A stretch of 64,000 nucleotides of DNA from Siphonodentalium dalli (GCA_032622095.1 CP136062.1:135074960-135138959); one strand, 5' to 3'. Counted from the first letter of the stretch, positions 10,836-23,088 are shown. The notes: generated by a model not told the origin, from the letters alone. Program-made: numbers and translations.

Positions 10836-10910
10836 TAGTGGGCCGACCTCTGAGCTACACCTTCGACACAGGCGAGGGTTCGAATCCGACATGGTATCGG
10901 TCAGACTTTG
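10836..10910 (+). repeat. tRNA-like SINE head
   Basis: 'ttggttagtgggccgacctc' resembles a pol III A box region, and 'gagggttcgaatccgac' 45 bases later contains a B box core GGTTCGAATCC. The body does not fold into a convincing tRNA cloverleaf, so a tRNA-derived SINE fits better than a functional tRNA gene. The tail may extend to about 10990. Confidence 0.55.
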
Positions 10911-11635
10911 TGTCGCCATCTGCATTCCCAGTACGATGGGCATCATGAATCATGCCACAAATTGGCACAATCCGCTGATCAGTCTCTGAGAATTATTTAA
11001 GAAGCACAAGAATCTCAGACAAAAATCAAAATTTGAAAAACATATACTGTGCAAATTTCATACCCCCGCTCCTCTCGTAATGTCATGACCAGGGTCAGGG
11101 ATGACATTACAGTGATTACTCATCACTGACATCAGGCTGGGCACACCGTCGCCATCGGATCGGGAGCCGATGGCGATGCTAAAAGGACGTCCTATGTCAG
11201 TATGTGCAACAATGTGCGCATTCAGCAAAAAAAAAAATCCTGGACAAATTGGGTGGTCGATCTACTCGATCCCAGTGCTCCTATGGCCAGCATTTGCCCA
11301 TGCACTGAAAATTCTACAGATACTGCATCTGTTAGAAATATGAGTCAAAAGAAATTCCCAATCTCATTCAAAATTGGTCACCTAACTTCCTCTGAATTTT
11401 CCTCACCAAAATAGTTTTTAATTTCGTTCTCCTTTATTGAAGATGGAGCACAATCACCCAAAAGTTTTGTGAGACCGTGAATACCCATGATCGTGATATT
11501 TTGACTGATTTACAACAGAAAGGTTACAAAGAATTGAGCAATATTTTAACAGTAAACAAATTCCCGCCACATTGGTTGATTAAATTCACGGAATATCCGG
11601 TTGCTTTTTAAACCGAAACGAAATGACAAAATTAA

Positions 11636-11800
11636 AGGTACCCAATCCGATTCGATGGTCCCAATATAATCAGATTCCAACAACAAGATTTTTAGAAATG
11701 CCGTTTCAGTTATCAGAATCGATTAATTGCCGAAGAATAATGCTATCCATAGTATAAAATTGCATGAAACGTGTTATTTATCAAAATGTTGTTCCACAAA
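11636..11800 (+). repeat. Arm of TTAA-type element, copy A
   Basis: Starts directly after TTAA (11632-11635) with AGGTACCCAATCCGATTCG and shares 'cagttatcagaatcgattaa' and later phrases with 24051-24230. Its first 18 bases also match the ends of the element at 1295-1736. No second end was found. Confidence 0.65.
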
Positions 11801-11929
11801 ATTTGGCCTTATTATCGGGTACCGGTACTGCGTTATATGCAGTAGGTCCCTAGATTTGCGTAGATCCCGGCGTAAGTCCCGGCGTAAGTCCCTCAGTTCG
11901 CGTAGATCCCCGTAGTAATGCAAGAGTGA

Positions 11930-14165
11930 ATGCTTCATCATCATCATCATCATCATCAATCTACAGGACAAGTCATTTGACTTTTCGTCCCGGTAACAAT
12001 TACATATAGTATTTAGTGACAATTTAACAAATAGCAGCTCGTCTGATAACCAGATAATTAAGAGTCTTCAAATTGATACTTCTTGTTGTAGAAGAACGAA
12101 TCCAAATAAGTTTTAAATTCAGATAGATCAACTGCCTCTATTCTCATATCTGGCAGGGAGTTCCAGTTGTTAATCACGCGTTGTGTGAATGAGAATTTCT
12201 TTATATTTTTGTTCACATTCTGTTTCTGTATTTTCAGTGAATGTCCTCGAGTTTTTGTATACAACCCTCTTTGAAATAAATTATCTACATCTAGGTTGTA
12301 ATGTCCTCTGATTAATTTGTATACCTCAATCAAATCACATCTGAACCTGCGATATTTGAGCCTCATATAAGATTGAGTTTAACTAGCCGTTCTCTGTATG
12401 ATAATTCTTTAAACTGTGGTACCATGCATCGTCGCGTCGCTTTCCTTTGAACCTTCTCCAATTTATCGATCTGATATTTCAAATGTGGCACCACACTGTA
12501 TGGCAGTACTTAGGCCTACTCCAAAATAGGTCTGACCATGCTGGCATATAGTAATCGAAACGTTCCTGGATCTAGATAATTGAATGTTCTGTTAATGGTG
12601 CCTAGTATGCGATAGGCTTTATTACAAGCTGTGTTGATATGAACATCAAATTTCAGTTTATCGTCCATTACTACTCCCAAGTCTCTATCGGCATTGCTGA
12701 TCAGTATAGGAGAGTTATCGGGTGTGTCAGACATATAGTAACTTACTTTAGGGTAGTTGTGTCCGTAATGAACAACATGTACCTTTGATGTGTTCAAAGA
12801 TAACTGCCTCTGCACAGACCACATATACATACTGCATCGATATCTCTTTGTATGTTGTCAACTATCGGGTTACCAATTATTTTTGTGTCATCCGCGAACA
12901 TTTCACACATAGAATTTACCCTCTCCGGTAGGTCATTTATGAAGAGAAGAGAATTGGCCCAAGAATAATCCATTGTGGAACTCCACTGGAAACTAATTTC
13001 CAGTCAGAAACCTCTTGACCAACACGAACTCTTTGCTTTCGTCCAGAGAGAAATGCATTGATCCAGTCCCGAATTTCGTTTTGTATGCCATAGGCTTCTA
13101 GTTTCGCGAGAAGACGTTTGTGGGGGACTGTATCGGATGCCTTCCTAAAGTCCAAGTAAATGGCATCCACCGGTTGTTCGTTGTCTAATTCCGTTGCCAC
13201 GTGTGAAATATATTCAATAAGTTGTGTTTGACATGATAGCTTGCTACGGAATCCATGTTGTCTGTTTGAGAAGAGGTTATATTCTTCCATATATGTTTGG
13301 TAATTGCTTCAGATATAAATGATTCAATGACTTTGCACAGGATATACAATTGAGGCTAACAGGTCTATAATTACTTGGGTTTGATGGAGTTCCCTTTTTA
13401 AATAAGATTGATACATCAGCATTTTTCCAAACGTTGGGGATGAATCCTTCTGAAATTGATCTGTTGGAGAGGATACATAGGGGTATGCTTAATTCCGTTG
13501 CTGTTTCCTTTAAGAGTCGAGCCGGGATGTTATCCGGTCCAGAACTTTTATTTGAATTCAATGAGCGTAATTTATTTTCCACTGCAACCGGTGTAACTTG
13601 CATTTTGACAGATAATCCATCTGTATGTCAGAATGGCTGGCATTGATGGCATTTTGTCCGATTTTTCTTTGGTGAACACTGATGCAAAGAATCGATTTAG
13701 AAGCTCGGCTTTTCCGCGATCGTCTGTCGTTAGCTGCATGGGAATTTTCACTTTCTTTTAAATCGCTTATTCCTTTCTTCAGTTTTGTTTTGCTCTGGAC
13801 ATATTTCCAAAACGCTTTCTTTCGAATGATCGCTTGGCTTCTTTGATTCGAGGGTTCGCTAGTTCTCTCAGCTGTTTGTATTCTTTGTAAACGTTACCGT
13901 ACCGTTCAGGGTTGAGTGGTATTTCTTGTAAGCCCTCCTTTTTTGCCTTATTATAGATAACACGTCGTTATTCATCCACATGTTCCGCTGTTTCTTTTTC
14001 TTGTTTGTAGACATGGGAATGTGTTTACGTTAAAGTTCTTCAAGTTTATCATAGAACATTTTCCAAGCATTTCTTATGTTGGTCTCGTTGAGCTCATTCC
14101 AGGTTACAGTGAAGTAATTCGATTGGTAGCGCCCTCCAACGTATTTTGGACCAAGATGCAGGAGA
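11930..14165 (-). mobile_element. Non-LTR retrotransposon, reverse transcriptase part (broken)
   Basis: Minus-strand remnant of a LINE of the CR1/jockey type. In order from 14165 down: a linker (QRNMWMNND, AYKKY), RT motifs with SSGPDNIPARLLK, NYRPVSLN, motif A AIYLDFRKASDTVPH, motif B region SSGVPQ, motif C FADD (12887-12898), then VMDDKLKFDVHI and a C-terminal region with YRRFRCDLIEVYKL, RGHSLK and NNWNSLP ending at 12058. It needs at least four frameshifts and contains internal stops, so it is dead. Motif A has Ser where Phe is usual, and motif B has Trp in place of Gly. The 3' end is marked by eight TCA repeats (11935-11958; TGA on the element strand), as in LINEs with microsatellite tails. 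The endonuclease end is separated from it by an insertion. Confidence 0.88.
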
Positions 14166-15294
14166 TAATTAAAAAAGTTCTGGGCTCTGGTTGGTTAATA
14201 GTAGTTTCGATATTTAAACATATAAAATTCATGCAATCACTCCTTTTGAAATTTCAGACTCCAAACAAAACATTGGCACATTGTAAAGCACGTGGTTCTT
14301 GGATTGAATTTTTTTGGTGGGAGCTAAACAAAATCAATATTTTTTTCCTGCAATTCTGACTCTAGATTATAAATCCCAAATTTAAGGGTACATTTCATGC
14401 TCGACGATATGATTTTGTTCATGCAGAAACTTTGCGCAGATGCCAATCCTGGTGATCATGTACTCATTTATCACAATTCGTGGATAGTCAGGGCTGCAGG
14501 CCATTATATGTTAACACTGAGGCCTATGGGAAATAATTACTTCACTGTAACCTAAAGCACAAAAATTGTCATTTTTCTCATTTGGGCCCAGTGGTGGGTT
14601 TCCTATCAATATTGACCAACAAACAATTAGGGAACTTGTAGCACGTGGCATATTATATTATTTGAGTCGGTGGTAATCAATGAAAAGTCAATATTAACCC
14701 ATCTGGGACAATTTTTGCTTCAAATTTTCACTTTGAAAATCACCTTTTTTTGTCCGTTATGAGCCCATATGTGTACCTTTAATGAATGTCATGGTAACCA
14801 TTCACGCACTGAACATCGAGGGTCAGTACACAACTGAAATAAAGGCTTTTCGACTAGCTGTAAGAGCAAACTACATCGCTATCTGTGGCAGGTCTCTAAA
14901 AGTTGATGTAAAACATGAACAGGCAGGGTTAAATGGCAGCCAATTAGTCTGCTTGAGGTGGCTTGTCGACAAAAAGTGTAACACGGTGGTGTGTTTGAGT
15001 GATGTGGCTGTTTCCATGTACATACATGTAGGCACGGACTAATTCTACTGCACTCAAAACTTCAGTTTTATGCAAAAATTTCAGACTCCAAACAAAACAT
15101 TTGCACGTTGTAAAGCACGTGGTTCCTGGATTGAATTTTTTTTGGTGGGAGGTAAAAAATGTCAATATTTTTTTCATGCAATTCTGACTCTAGATTATAA
15201 ACCCCAAATTTAAAGGTATATTCCATGCTCGACGATATGATTTTTTTCATGCAGATGCCAATCCTGGTGATCATGTACTCATTTATCACAATTA
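14166..15294. mobile_element. Insertion inside the LINE, with direct repeats
   Basis: About 1.1 kb lies between the endonuclease and RT parts of the LINE. It contains two direct copies of a segment of about 220-230 bp starting 'aaatttcagactccaaacaa' (about 14250-14481 and 15074-15292). Within it, 'ttaagggtacatttcatgctc' (about 14386) and 'gagcccatatgtgtaccttta' (about 14757-14777) are inverted and bounded by TTAA-like bases, suggesting a further small TTAA element. No coding capacity was recognised. Outer boundaries are approximate because some LINE sequence may be lost. Confidence 0.65.
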
Positions 15295-15520
15295 TTGAAT
15301 TGATATGACCTTCACTGGAGTGGGCTTAGATGTTGATATTATGTTTGTATCCAGACTTATTTCCAACATGTCGTGATCACTTTTACCTAGAGGAGAGTTA
15401 TGTTGTATTTCAAATATTATATCAGGATTGTTTGTTATCACCAGATCGAGAATGTTGGGTGTTTGGTCGTTCCTGTGGCGTGTCGGTTCAGATATCAGTT
15501 GATGTAATAACGGTCCCCCA
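15295..15520 (-). mobile_element. Non-LTR retrotransposon, endonuclease C-terminal part
   Basis: The minus strand encodes LISEPTRHRND, NILDLVITNNPDII and SPLGKSDHDML, the conserved end of the apurinic-type endonuclease domain of LINEs (the SDH motif carries catalytic Asp and His). This is the 5' continuation of the RT remnant at 11930-14165. Upstream endonuclease sequence is missing, replaced by a tandem repeat at 15513. Confidence 0.85.
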
Positions 15521-16075
15521 TTTTTGCCGGAGTTATGGTCCTTGTCGACTTAGAATTTGCCGAACATTTTTGTTTCCGGATGATAACTTTAGTTTTTGTA
15601 ATCTGATTTTTATTCTAATTTGTTATTTGGATTAATTAACCACATGAAGGTACAGGTTAAGTTTGAATTTGGGTTTGGTCCGCCCAATTTTACCGGAGTT
15701 ATGGTCATTAACGACTTAAAATTTACCGAAAATTTTGGTTTCCGGATGATAACTTTAACTTTCCGGATGATAACTTTAGTTTGTAATCTGATTTTTATTT
15801 TAATTTGGTATTTGGATTAATTATAACCACACGAAGGTACAGGTTCAGTTTGAATTTGGGTTTGGTCCGCCCAATTTTGTCGGAGTTATGATCCTTGTCG
15901 ACTTATAATTTACCGATTGTTTTGGTTTCCGGATGATAACTTTACTTTTAGTTATCTGATTGTTTTTAAATTCAACTCAATGTCTTGATATCTGGTATGT
16001 GGTTAAATTTTTAGAAGACAAAGGCCAAGTTTGAATTTCAGTTGGTCACGGCCGGTCCGATGAATTTTGACAGAG
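15513..16075 (+). repeat. Tandem repeat of about 180 bp
   Basis: Three and a half units share 'ttaccggagttatggtc', 'ggtttccggatgataacttt', 'aatctgatttttatt' and 'gtttgaatttgggtttggtc'. One unit has an internal duplication of 'tttccggatgataacttta'. It abuts the truncated end of the LINE and finishes in a 13-base A run (16079-16091). Confidence 0.8.
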
Positions 16076-16091
16076 TTAAAAAAAAAAAAAG

Positions 16092-16905
16092 AAGGAACGG
16101 GAAGCATTCTTTACTAAAAAGCCACCTCTTCGGGAGACACGTGGTCGGCGACCATTTATTCTTATACTTAAATCGTTTATTCCATAGAAATTAATATTGA
16201 CACACATATCGAATGAGCTCACTGTGTGAGTTGATCCGACAAAAATAATTAAATGCTAACTGAGAATTAACATTTTCTGAAATACATAGCACAAAAATCA
16301 AGCAAATTCGCGTTGTGGGCTCGGCTACACGATAACCGGAGACGACCATACGCTGCTAATGACCAATACACATGCAGGAGCTGACATGTGGACACGATTA
16401 TCTGAGAACTGACTTAAGGCACCCATTTTCCAGCACGTCACCCCCATCGTATCAATGTTCATTCCTGTCCGCGACAACACCCCATTGTGATCAATTATCT
16501 GATGAACTGAAAAAATCTGAAGCTCTATAGAAAACTTTGAAAACAAATTGAATTCCGACTTGCGTTTAAGTCAAAAGAACGTTCGCCATTATAGCTATTG
16601 CAAATATCACAAGCCCAGATAATATATACACACACAAATTCGCCTATATTGGATGCAGTAACAGCCGCAACCACTTATACTAAAGCTGTTGCGCATGTGG
16701 GGAAGTCGAGACCGCATGCTGACCACTTTTTAATTTATTCTCCCCATGCATATTCACAAAAATAATAAATGCAATATTTGATGTATTGGCAGTTATTGGA
16801 CCAATTTTTTCAAGATCTGACAGTATACTATATGGGTACGTCGCCATACATTGTTTTCGTGCATTCCGGTATAGAAAGCTTCAGTGTGACAGAAATCGAC
16901 TATTC
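16092..16905. other. No feature recognised
   Basis: A 73-codon minus-strand frame (16325-16546) follows a good pyrimidine tract, but its protein matches no family I know. Nothing else stands out. Confidence 0.4.
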
Positions 16906-16909
16906 TTAA

Positions 16910-17268
16910 AGTGATGTGAAACACTCCGGTAGGGTGATCAAATTGAAATGGAGAATATCTTGTTGAAAGTAGTTATTTTTACAAATATTATATCCAAATT
17001 GACAACACACACCGTCATTCTTATATATAAATTAAATGCATTGACTCTTAATGGCGAATTTTTTTCGTAGTTTATCGTCCCGATTCGAGAAGTAAATATT
17101 TACAACTGAGCGTAGTTCGGACGATGTTTTCTATGGGGTTTTACGGTCGATTTGCTTGAAATTTTCGGCGATGTTAGTAGAATGCTACATCCCCCAGTTG
17201 GTATAGCGCCTGCATACTAACTGATCCGCTTCACCAACCTGCATAAGTCCATAATATGTCTTTAATGT
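16910..17268 (+). repeat. Left arm of long inverted repeat (TTAA-flanked)
   Basis: About 360 bp starting AGTGATGTGAAACACTCCGG directly after TTAA (16906-16909). It is about 85-90 percent identical by eye to the reverse complement of 22553-22910. Shared phrases include 'gattcgagaagtaaatattt' and 'ttagtagaatgctacat'. A diverged relative of the terminal 130 bases follows TTAA at 31654-31657. Confidence 0.8.
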
Positions 17269-17571
17269 ATTAATATTCCCTAATTAATGCCAAATAATTT
17301 CTCAGAAAGCGTACATAAAATTTCAGTTGAAAATAGATTTGTGTTGTTCGCCAGCTGATTGCAAACGAATCACTTTCAAATGGCGAAAAATTAGTCGTCC
17401 GCTAAAGAAAATAGTTCCCACAAATTATCACTAAAAGCGAGAAATAATTAAGGACGGATACCAATTTAATATCCCAAATAACAATGAGATGACATTCTAA
17501 TCACGAGAAAACAACACTATTTAAGTTTTCCTTTCGGTCAAGATTAATTGCCATTCTATTTTTGATATTAA
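17269..17571. other. No feature recognised
   Basis: AT-rich sequence between the inverted-repeat arm and a tandem duplication; nothing supported. Confidence 0.4.
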
Positions 17572-17951
17572 ACAGAAAACAAAATGAATAATTTACAATT
17601 CCTGTCGAATTTAGAAACACGTTTTGAGAGCTTTTGAATTGAATAACAATGTGGGGCAGTAACTATTATATTATATCACTCGCAGAGACTTTCACTAAGA
17701 GGTCAAAGGTCTGGGAGGTCTGAATGACTTTGGTGTTCAATATCAGCTCGAGGTAATAACCTTATATCAGCCTGAGACTGTAACAGAAAAAAACCAATAA
17801 CTTACATTACCTATCGAACTTAGAAACATCGTTTTGAGAACGTTTGAATTGAATAACAACGGAGGGCAGTAACTAGTATAATATATCACTCGCAGAGACT
17901 TTCATTAAGATGTCAAAGGTCGGGGAGTTCAGCATGACTTGGTGTTCATAG
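17572..17951 (+). repeat. Tandem duplication, about 212 bp unit
   Basis: Two units share 'gttttgagagcttttgaatt', 'tatcactcgcagagactttc' and 'gtcaaaggtc', offset by about 212 bp, with perhaps 85 percent identity. Confidence 0.75.
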
Positions 17952-18305
17952 AAGTAGTTCCGTGGCGCATTGATGTTCGTTCACTATTATTCGGTGATTT
18001 AATCGGAAGTAAGCGAATGACAAAATGATATCTTTACTGTCGGTCTAGACACTAAATACGATATTTACGTTGCGTCAATTTCCCATAATTTAATGGGGAC
18101 GCATATAATAAAATATGTTGGTAACACCGTATATGCATCTATGCATGTTGTCATTCATATAGGAGTTTCTACGAGAAAATTCCTGCAACAAATGCCGAGC
18201 AAAATTGCCCGTGTATGAACGTACCCTAACCGTACCCTAAAGGGATCTACCTCATTCATAAAAAGACTTAATAATAATATGAGGCAACACAAATCGTTAT
18301 ATTAA

Positions 18306-18660
18306 AGATACGGGCGGCGTTGGCGGTGTGTATGCTGTTAAAATATTCACATCCATCAAAAGCCACCATAAACAGAAAGAATAGTAAAATATAGACACCT
18401 TGTTCTTATACCATTCAAAAATATGGCATAAACAGTATGTTATTGTCAATTGTTTCCCTTTGCTATGTAAACAAAAGCCAAAAAAAACGTTACGTTTCCT
18501 GGCATTTGTTTAGATCCGGATATGGTAAACATAAAGAGCGTTATTTGTTACTGTTTTCCTGATATGGAAATAGTAAAGAGCGTTTATATCATTTTTGTGT
18601 GATTAACCAATAGAATTGCACTGTGTTATGTAAGCAGAAGCACAACTTCTGTAACACGGG
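18306..18660 (+). repeat. One-armed copy of the TTAA element at 54379-54872
   Basis: Begins after TTAA (18302-18305) with AGATACGGGCGGCG. It shares 'ccaccataaacagaaagaa', 'taaacagtatgttat', 'ggtaaacataaagagcgtt' and 'gtgtgattaacca' with the reverse complement of 54540-54872. The second end is not recognisable. Confidence 0.7.
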
Positions 18661-19543
18661 CAGGCTGTTGTTTACGTCCACCATCGTACGTCTTGACGAC
18701 AATATACTATTTACGCGCTGATTATGCTTGGCATATGAACAAAACTATATATATTTTAATATTCCTTAAAAACATAAAGGTATTGGCAAGCTAGTGATTT
18801 GGTCTCTATACCGACGTATAGCCATAGAAGGGATTCGTGATCAAAATAATATGACCATACGCTAGCGTAATTAACGAACCACAGCTAAACCACAAGCATA
18901 AGCTATAGAATATATCTGTGGCCTTTTTTTAATGTTAACTTTTAAAAAGTAACTTTATATAGATACGTATTTCCATCAAATAAGATTCACTTAGGCCTTA
19001 TATCGTGGTGGATTATGATTAATTACAATCCAGACATGCACAGGGGTTCGTCGAAATAGCAGGTCCAAAAGCTAGCAATTTCGTGAAAAAATTTAGGTCA
19101 ATCATACATCAGGGCATGTGAGAAATAAGAGATTCACAATGCAAACAGACTACGAGATCACAACGTCACACACTTAAAACCTAAAAAAAAAAAAAAAAAA
19201 AGCCGTTCCTTTTGTACAAATTATTATAGAATATAAACTCCCAACATCAAACTGAAAGTATTCAAAAGTCAAGACTGTTGTCGTGAGGGGAGTATTTAAC
19301 TGAAATTAACCATTATATTATTGACGCTGTGTGCGCAATCAGATTGAATGTGTACTATACGAGAGGCTTGTCGATTTGATCATGTTCATTTCATTCATAA
19401 AATGTCATCATGTCGATTTCAACGAAACTCGGCGAACAACCTCATCATGTATAGCTTTCCACAGCGACCGAATTCGCGATAACCTGAATATATCTTCTGC
19501 TATGGTCATATATAAGTATATGTTCTTCGTCGATTCATGAAAA

Positions 19544-19626
19544 TAGAAGGATATATAAGGATTATCAGATGCACGTATGTACTAATAGTACATACGTGCA
19601 GCTGATAATCCTTATATATCCTTCTA
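19544..19626. repeat. Long hairpin, 40 bp arms
   Basis: The arm starting 'tagaaggatatataaggatt' is repeated as its reverse complement after a 3-base loop (19584-19586), with one mismatch over 40 bp. A transcript would form a single long stem. It is 600 bp upstream of the apple-domain exon. It could be a small fold-back transposon, since no flanking duplication was evident. Confidence 0.85.
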
Positions 19627-20140
19627 GTACTACAGTACTATGCAATATTAGGATAATTTAAACGTGATATAATAACGTTTGCATGCATCAAGAATTTCAA
19701 TTTCGATTCCAGTATTGCCTCCAGTATCGCCCTGCCAGAGTGACTGAGATTTTCTCATTGCACGCGCGATTTATATTTTAGGCCACTCCAATGCAAATAT
19801 TTGACAGTGCTATAGTACTGTTGCTAATGTCATATGTTCTCAATAAAATGTAACCGCCGCTACGAATAAACTTCACTGCCCATAATTCCTCATTTTGGAA
19901 CGCGGGCAATTGGAAGACATATACGACCAAAGCGTCCGGCTGGTTCGTTATAACGAAACCGACCAAATTGACCAATCAATCATATTGATGTAGACATACA
20001 TTCGAACTCAACATTACTGCATTTCAATTGGTCGATGCGTACTGTTTAGAATTTGAAATTGATTGAACAATCGACACACCAAAGATAGAGACCTAACACG
20101 CAGGTGATCAGAATCAACCGTTGCTGAAGTAGACCTATCA

Positions 20141-20147
20141 ATATATA
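20141..20147 (+). promoter_or_regulatory. Candidate TATA box for the apple-domain gene
   Basis: ATATATA lies 82 bases upstream of the ATG at 20229, with a possible start near 20170. A second candidate, TTATAAGG, is near 20195. Position only; no direct evidence of transcription. Confidence 0.35.
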
Positions 20148-20228
20148 GTGCGGATTGCTGTGTGTATACACGTCACCCAAAACAGCGGCACGTTATAAGG
20201 GGTTCTTGTTTCGCATCAGGTCGAATTT

Positions 20229-20550
20229 ATGAATGAAGCCAAATTCAGCATGCTAACATCTCAACTATGTCTATTCGCCGTGTCTGTCGGTGGTTGTCTT
20301 GGTGTACGCTTCTCAAGACGGCCTGACTGGGAAGGGAAACATACACAACAGAGTTTGATTTCTACCAGGATCAGCTCATCGGAGATTGAATGTGGTGCGG
20401 CGTGCCAAGAAACGAGCGGTTGTGAGTCGTTCTTTTACAGATCTACAAATGGAACTTGCACCCTACACGACTGTTCGCTCAACCTTTGGAATCAAGACAG
20501 CGGTGTCTTCTCCTCTCCAGATATGGAGCTCTACATCACCTTTGGTACTA
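20229..20550 (+). CDS. First exon: signal peptide plus apple/PAN domain
   Basis: The frame starts MNEAKFSMLTSQLCLFAVSV, a typical signal peptide (an alternative start is Met8), with cleavage likely after residue 25. Residues 33-108 form a PAN/apple domain: SSSEIECGAACQ, then CESFFY and GTCTLHDC, with cysteines at 55, 59, 65, 77 and 82 and a closing segment ELYITFG. Such domains bind protein or sugar ligands outside the cell. A strong donor, GTAAGT, starts at 20551 and the exon ends in phase 1. The frame continues past the donor without domain content, so the splice is preferred. The next exon is not adjacent; the phase-1 lectin exon at 40788 is compatible. The exon lies between the long inverted-repeat arms at 16910 and 22910. 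Confidence 0.78.
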
Positions 20551-22552
20551 GTAAGTATAATGTATACGTGGCACGCAGGGTCGTGCATGGTGGCAGATGG
20601 TTTGACTTTCCCAAATGTTGGCCAAAATGTTCAACAGTTAGAAATTCCATTCCTTGTTCTGCTAGTTTCATATTCTAACCAATATTTAGTGTAACATTTA
20701 TTGTCTTTAAACCAAATGTTGAATATTTTCATACTTTTAGTCAAATTGTGGACTAAAATAGCAACCCGTTGGACATTTCCAACCATTGTGTGGTGTTAGG
20801 TTTGAAATTTCCAACAGTTTAAAAGTTTAAGGTGTTACTCCCCCCAATTTCTCCAGATATACATTTTATTTTTGCACCTGTTCTAAATGTTTCATCGTAT
20901 AAAATTGTATTATATGTTTGGTGTGAATCAGACTAGCACAACATAACCGAATAAAAATCTCATATTATGGAGGTCTTGTATCTAATATATAGGCATGTGC
21001 TGGATATGTCAATATCCAGTAAAGTGCAGTTGACAGGTTATATCTCTGGGAACAGCCATAAAATTCTGATAAAGTTTCTTGTGTCCACTCTGGCATCAGT
21101 GTTGATTAACACAATCTAAGACGAAATCCCCCAAAAAAAGCAATTTAATTTATAGTTTGCTCCCTAGTGGCTTTACATGCACGGTTCGATTTATCGCATG
21201 GTTTTTCCTCCAAGTTCAGAACAGACCGTGTAAACACATGACATTCGTTAAATTTTACCCTGATTTATCACCTATCTGTCCGTCGAACGAAACTATATCA
21301 ACTGACGTACTGGGGTATGGGTATTCGATACTGAAGATGTGATCATAAAGTCACATAGCTGTTTGAAGCCTGAAATTATGCTGCATTCTGTTACCTCACG
21401 GTTGGTCTCCTGCGATCAATATTTCAATATTTCAATATGTTTATTTCTCATTAAACTGTAAAAACAGTATTTGAGATATAATACATAATATAGCAGGCGG
21501 GGTATACATTGAAATAGATAATAGTTACATATTCATGTGTATATACATATGCATATGGATAACAATTGTTACGAGGTTACAAAACAAAGTGGATTCTCTC
21601 CCCTTTAAGTGTTAGTATATAACTTCGACTTACAAGTAATTAACAATAAAATTTAGTGAAGAACAATATTCATTCCATCACGACAGAGTTATTATTGATA
21701 ATTTTCGATAAAAAGCACATTGATCCACTTTATTATTGGATATATATGGGCAACACCTTTTGCTGGTATAATCATAATATCAATACAATTTCTGGTATAA
21801 TGGGAAAACTTCAGATAACTTATTTTTCAGACTCCATCGTTTTATACTACATATGTGTTGTTTTAAAGAGAACAAGGAGAGAGACCACATTATTAGAGTA
21901 AATTCATCAATATATAATCACACACACGTAAACTTGCTATAATTCAGTTTTCACAATAAAATATTTACCCCGGGTGAAAAAGAATTCGGTAGGGGTCAGT
22001 CCCACTGATGTAAACGGTATGTTTAAGATCGAAACGGGGCATTGCATACAATTGACTTGATTAATCGATGAGCGAGGTATCACCATATAAAGTAGATTTA
22101 GTTAAAGGGACACCAGGCCATTCGACGTGGGTTCAGACGAAATAAAATAAAGGTTTATAAAAGTCTGTGAGACAAGTATCACCAAGTATGCATGTAACAC
22201 CAGACATCAGCATAGAACGGAAAATACGTCAAATACTTTTATACTGACCTTTCATGGATGACTAAGAAACACTTTTTAAAGTTATGAAAATTAGAAAATT
22301 CGGTTCGCGACTTTTCTTCAGCATAGAACAATAAAAAGCGTTCCTTGTAAGTCTATCCATGACATGTAAACACAAAGAACATTTTGTCTCACGCGAAAAA
22401 CTGAAACACTTACAATGACCGTGCATGTTTAAGAGTAAGACGAGTCTGTTGGTCGGTATTTTGAGTATTTATCGACCTGTCTTATCCCTCATCCTTCCAA
22501 ATTGAGTAGACATAATTTGGAGGGTTTAAAAGAACCATATATGGACATATTA
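20551..22552. other. Presumed intron, no further exon recognised
   Basis: Begins with the GTAAGT donor. A frame at 21157-21342 follows a pyrimidine tract, but its entry phase does not match the upstream exon and it shows no domain. Confidence 0.4.
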
Positions 22553-22910
22553 TGGACTTATTCAGGTGGGTGAAACGGATCAGTTAGAATTCAGGCGCTA
22601 TGCCAACTGGGGGAATGTAGCATTCTACTAACATCGCCGAAAATTTCACGCAAATCGACCGTACAACCCCATAGAAAACATCGTCCGAACTACGCTCAGT
22701 TGTAAATATTTACTTCTCGAATCGGGACGCAACCATTGGTGGTAAACTACGAAAACAATTTCGCCATCAAGAGTCAATGCATTTAATTAATATATAAGAA
22801 TGGCGGTGTGTGCTGTCAATTTGGATATAATATTTGTAAAAAAATAACTACTTTGAGCAAGATATTCTCAATTTCAATTTGATCACCCTACCGGAGTGTT
22901 TCACATCACT
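22553..22910 (-). repeat. Right arm of long inverted repeat (TTAA-flanked)
   Basis: Reverse-complement partner of 16910-17268, ending with the complement of AGTGATGTGAAACACTCC directly before TTAA (22911-22914). If the two arms belong to one element it spans 6001 bp and contains the apple exon; if not, they are two independent copies. Confidence 0.8.
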
Positions 22911-23088
22911 TTAAAAACAAAACTAGGGACAAGAACACCAGCGATATAGGAACTATAGCAGTATCACACCTACCATACGATTTGCAAGCTCTCTGGTCGG
23001 CAACAAGGCCGCGCTCTATGCTATATAAAGCCGCCTATCTGTCTAAAGCGTTGTTTTCGAGAGGCTGTGGTTGTTTCACAAAATAATA

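Noticed and set aside
10836-10910. Functional tRNA gene
   Set aside because: A B box is present, but acceptor and T-stem pairing are not convincing; treated as a tRNA-derived SINE. The same reasoning applies at 54277-54362 and 60035-60108.
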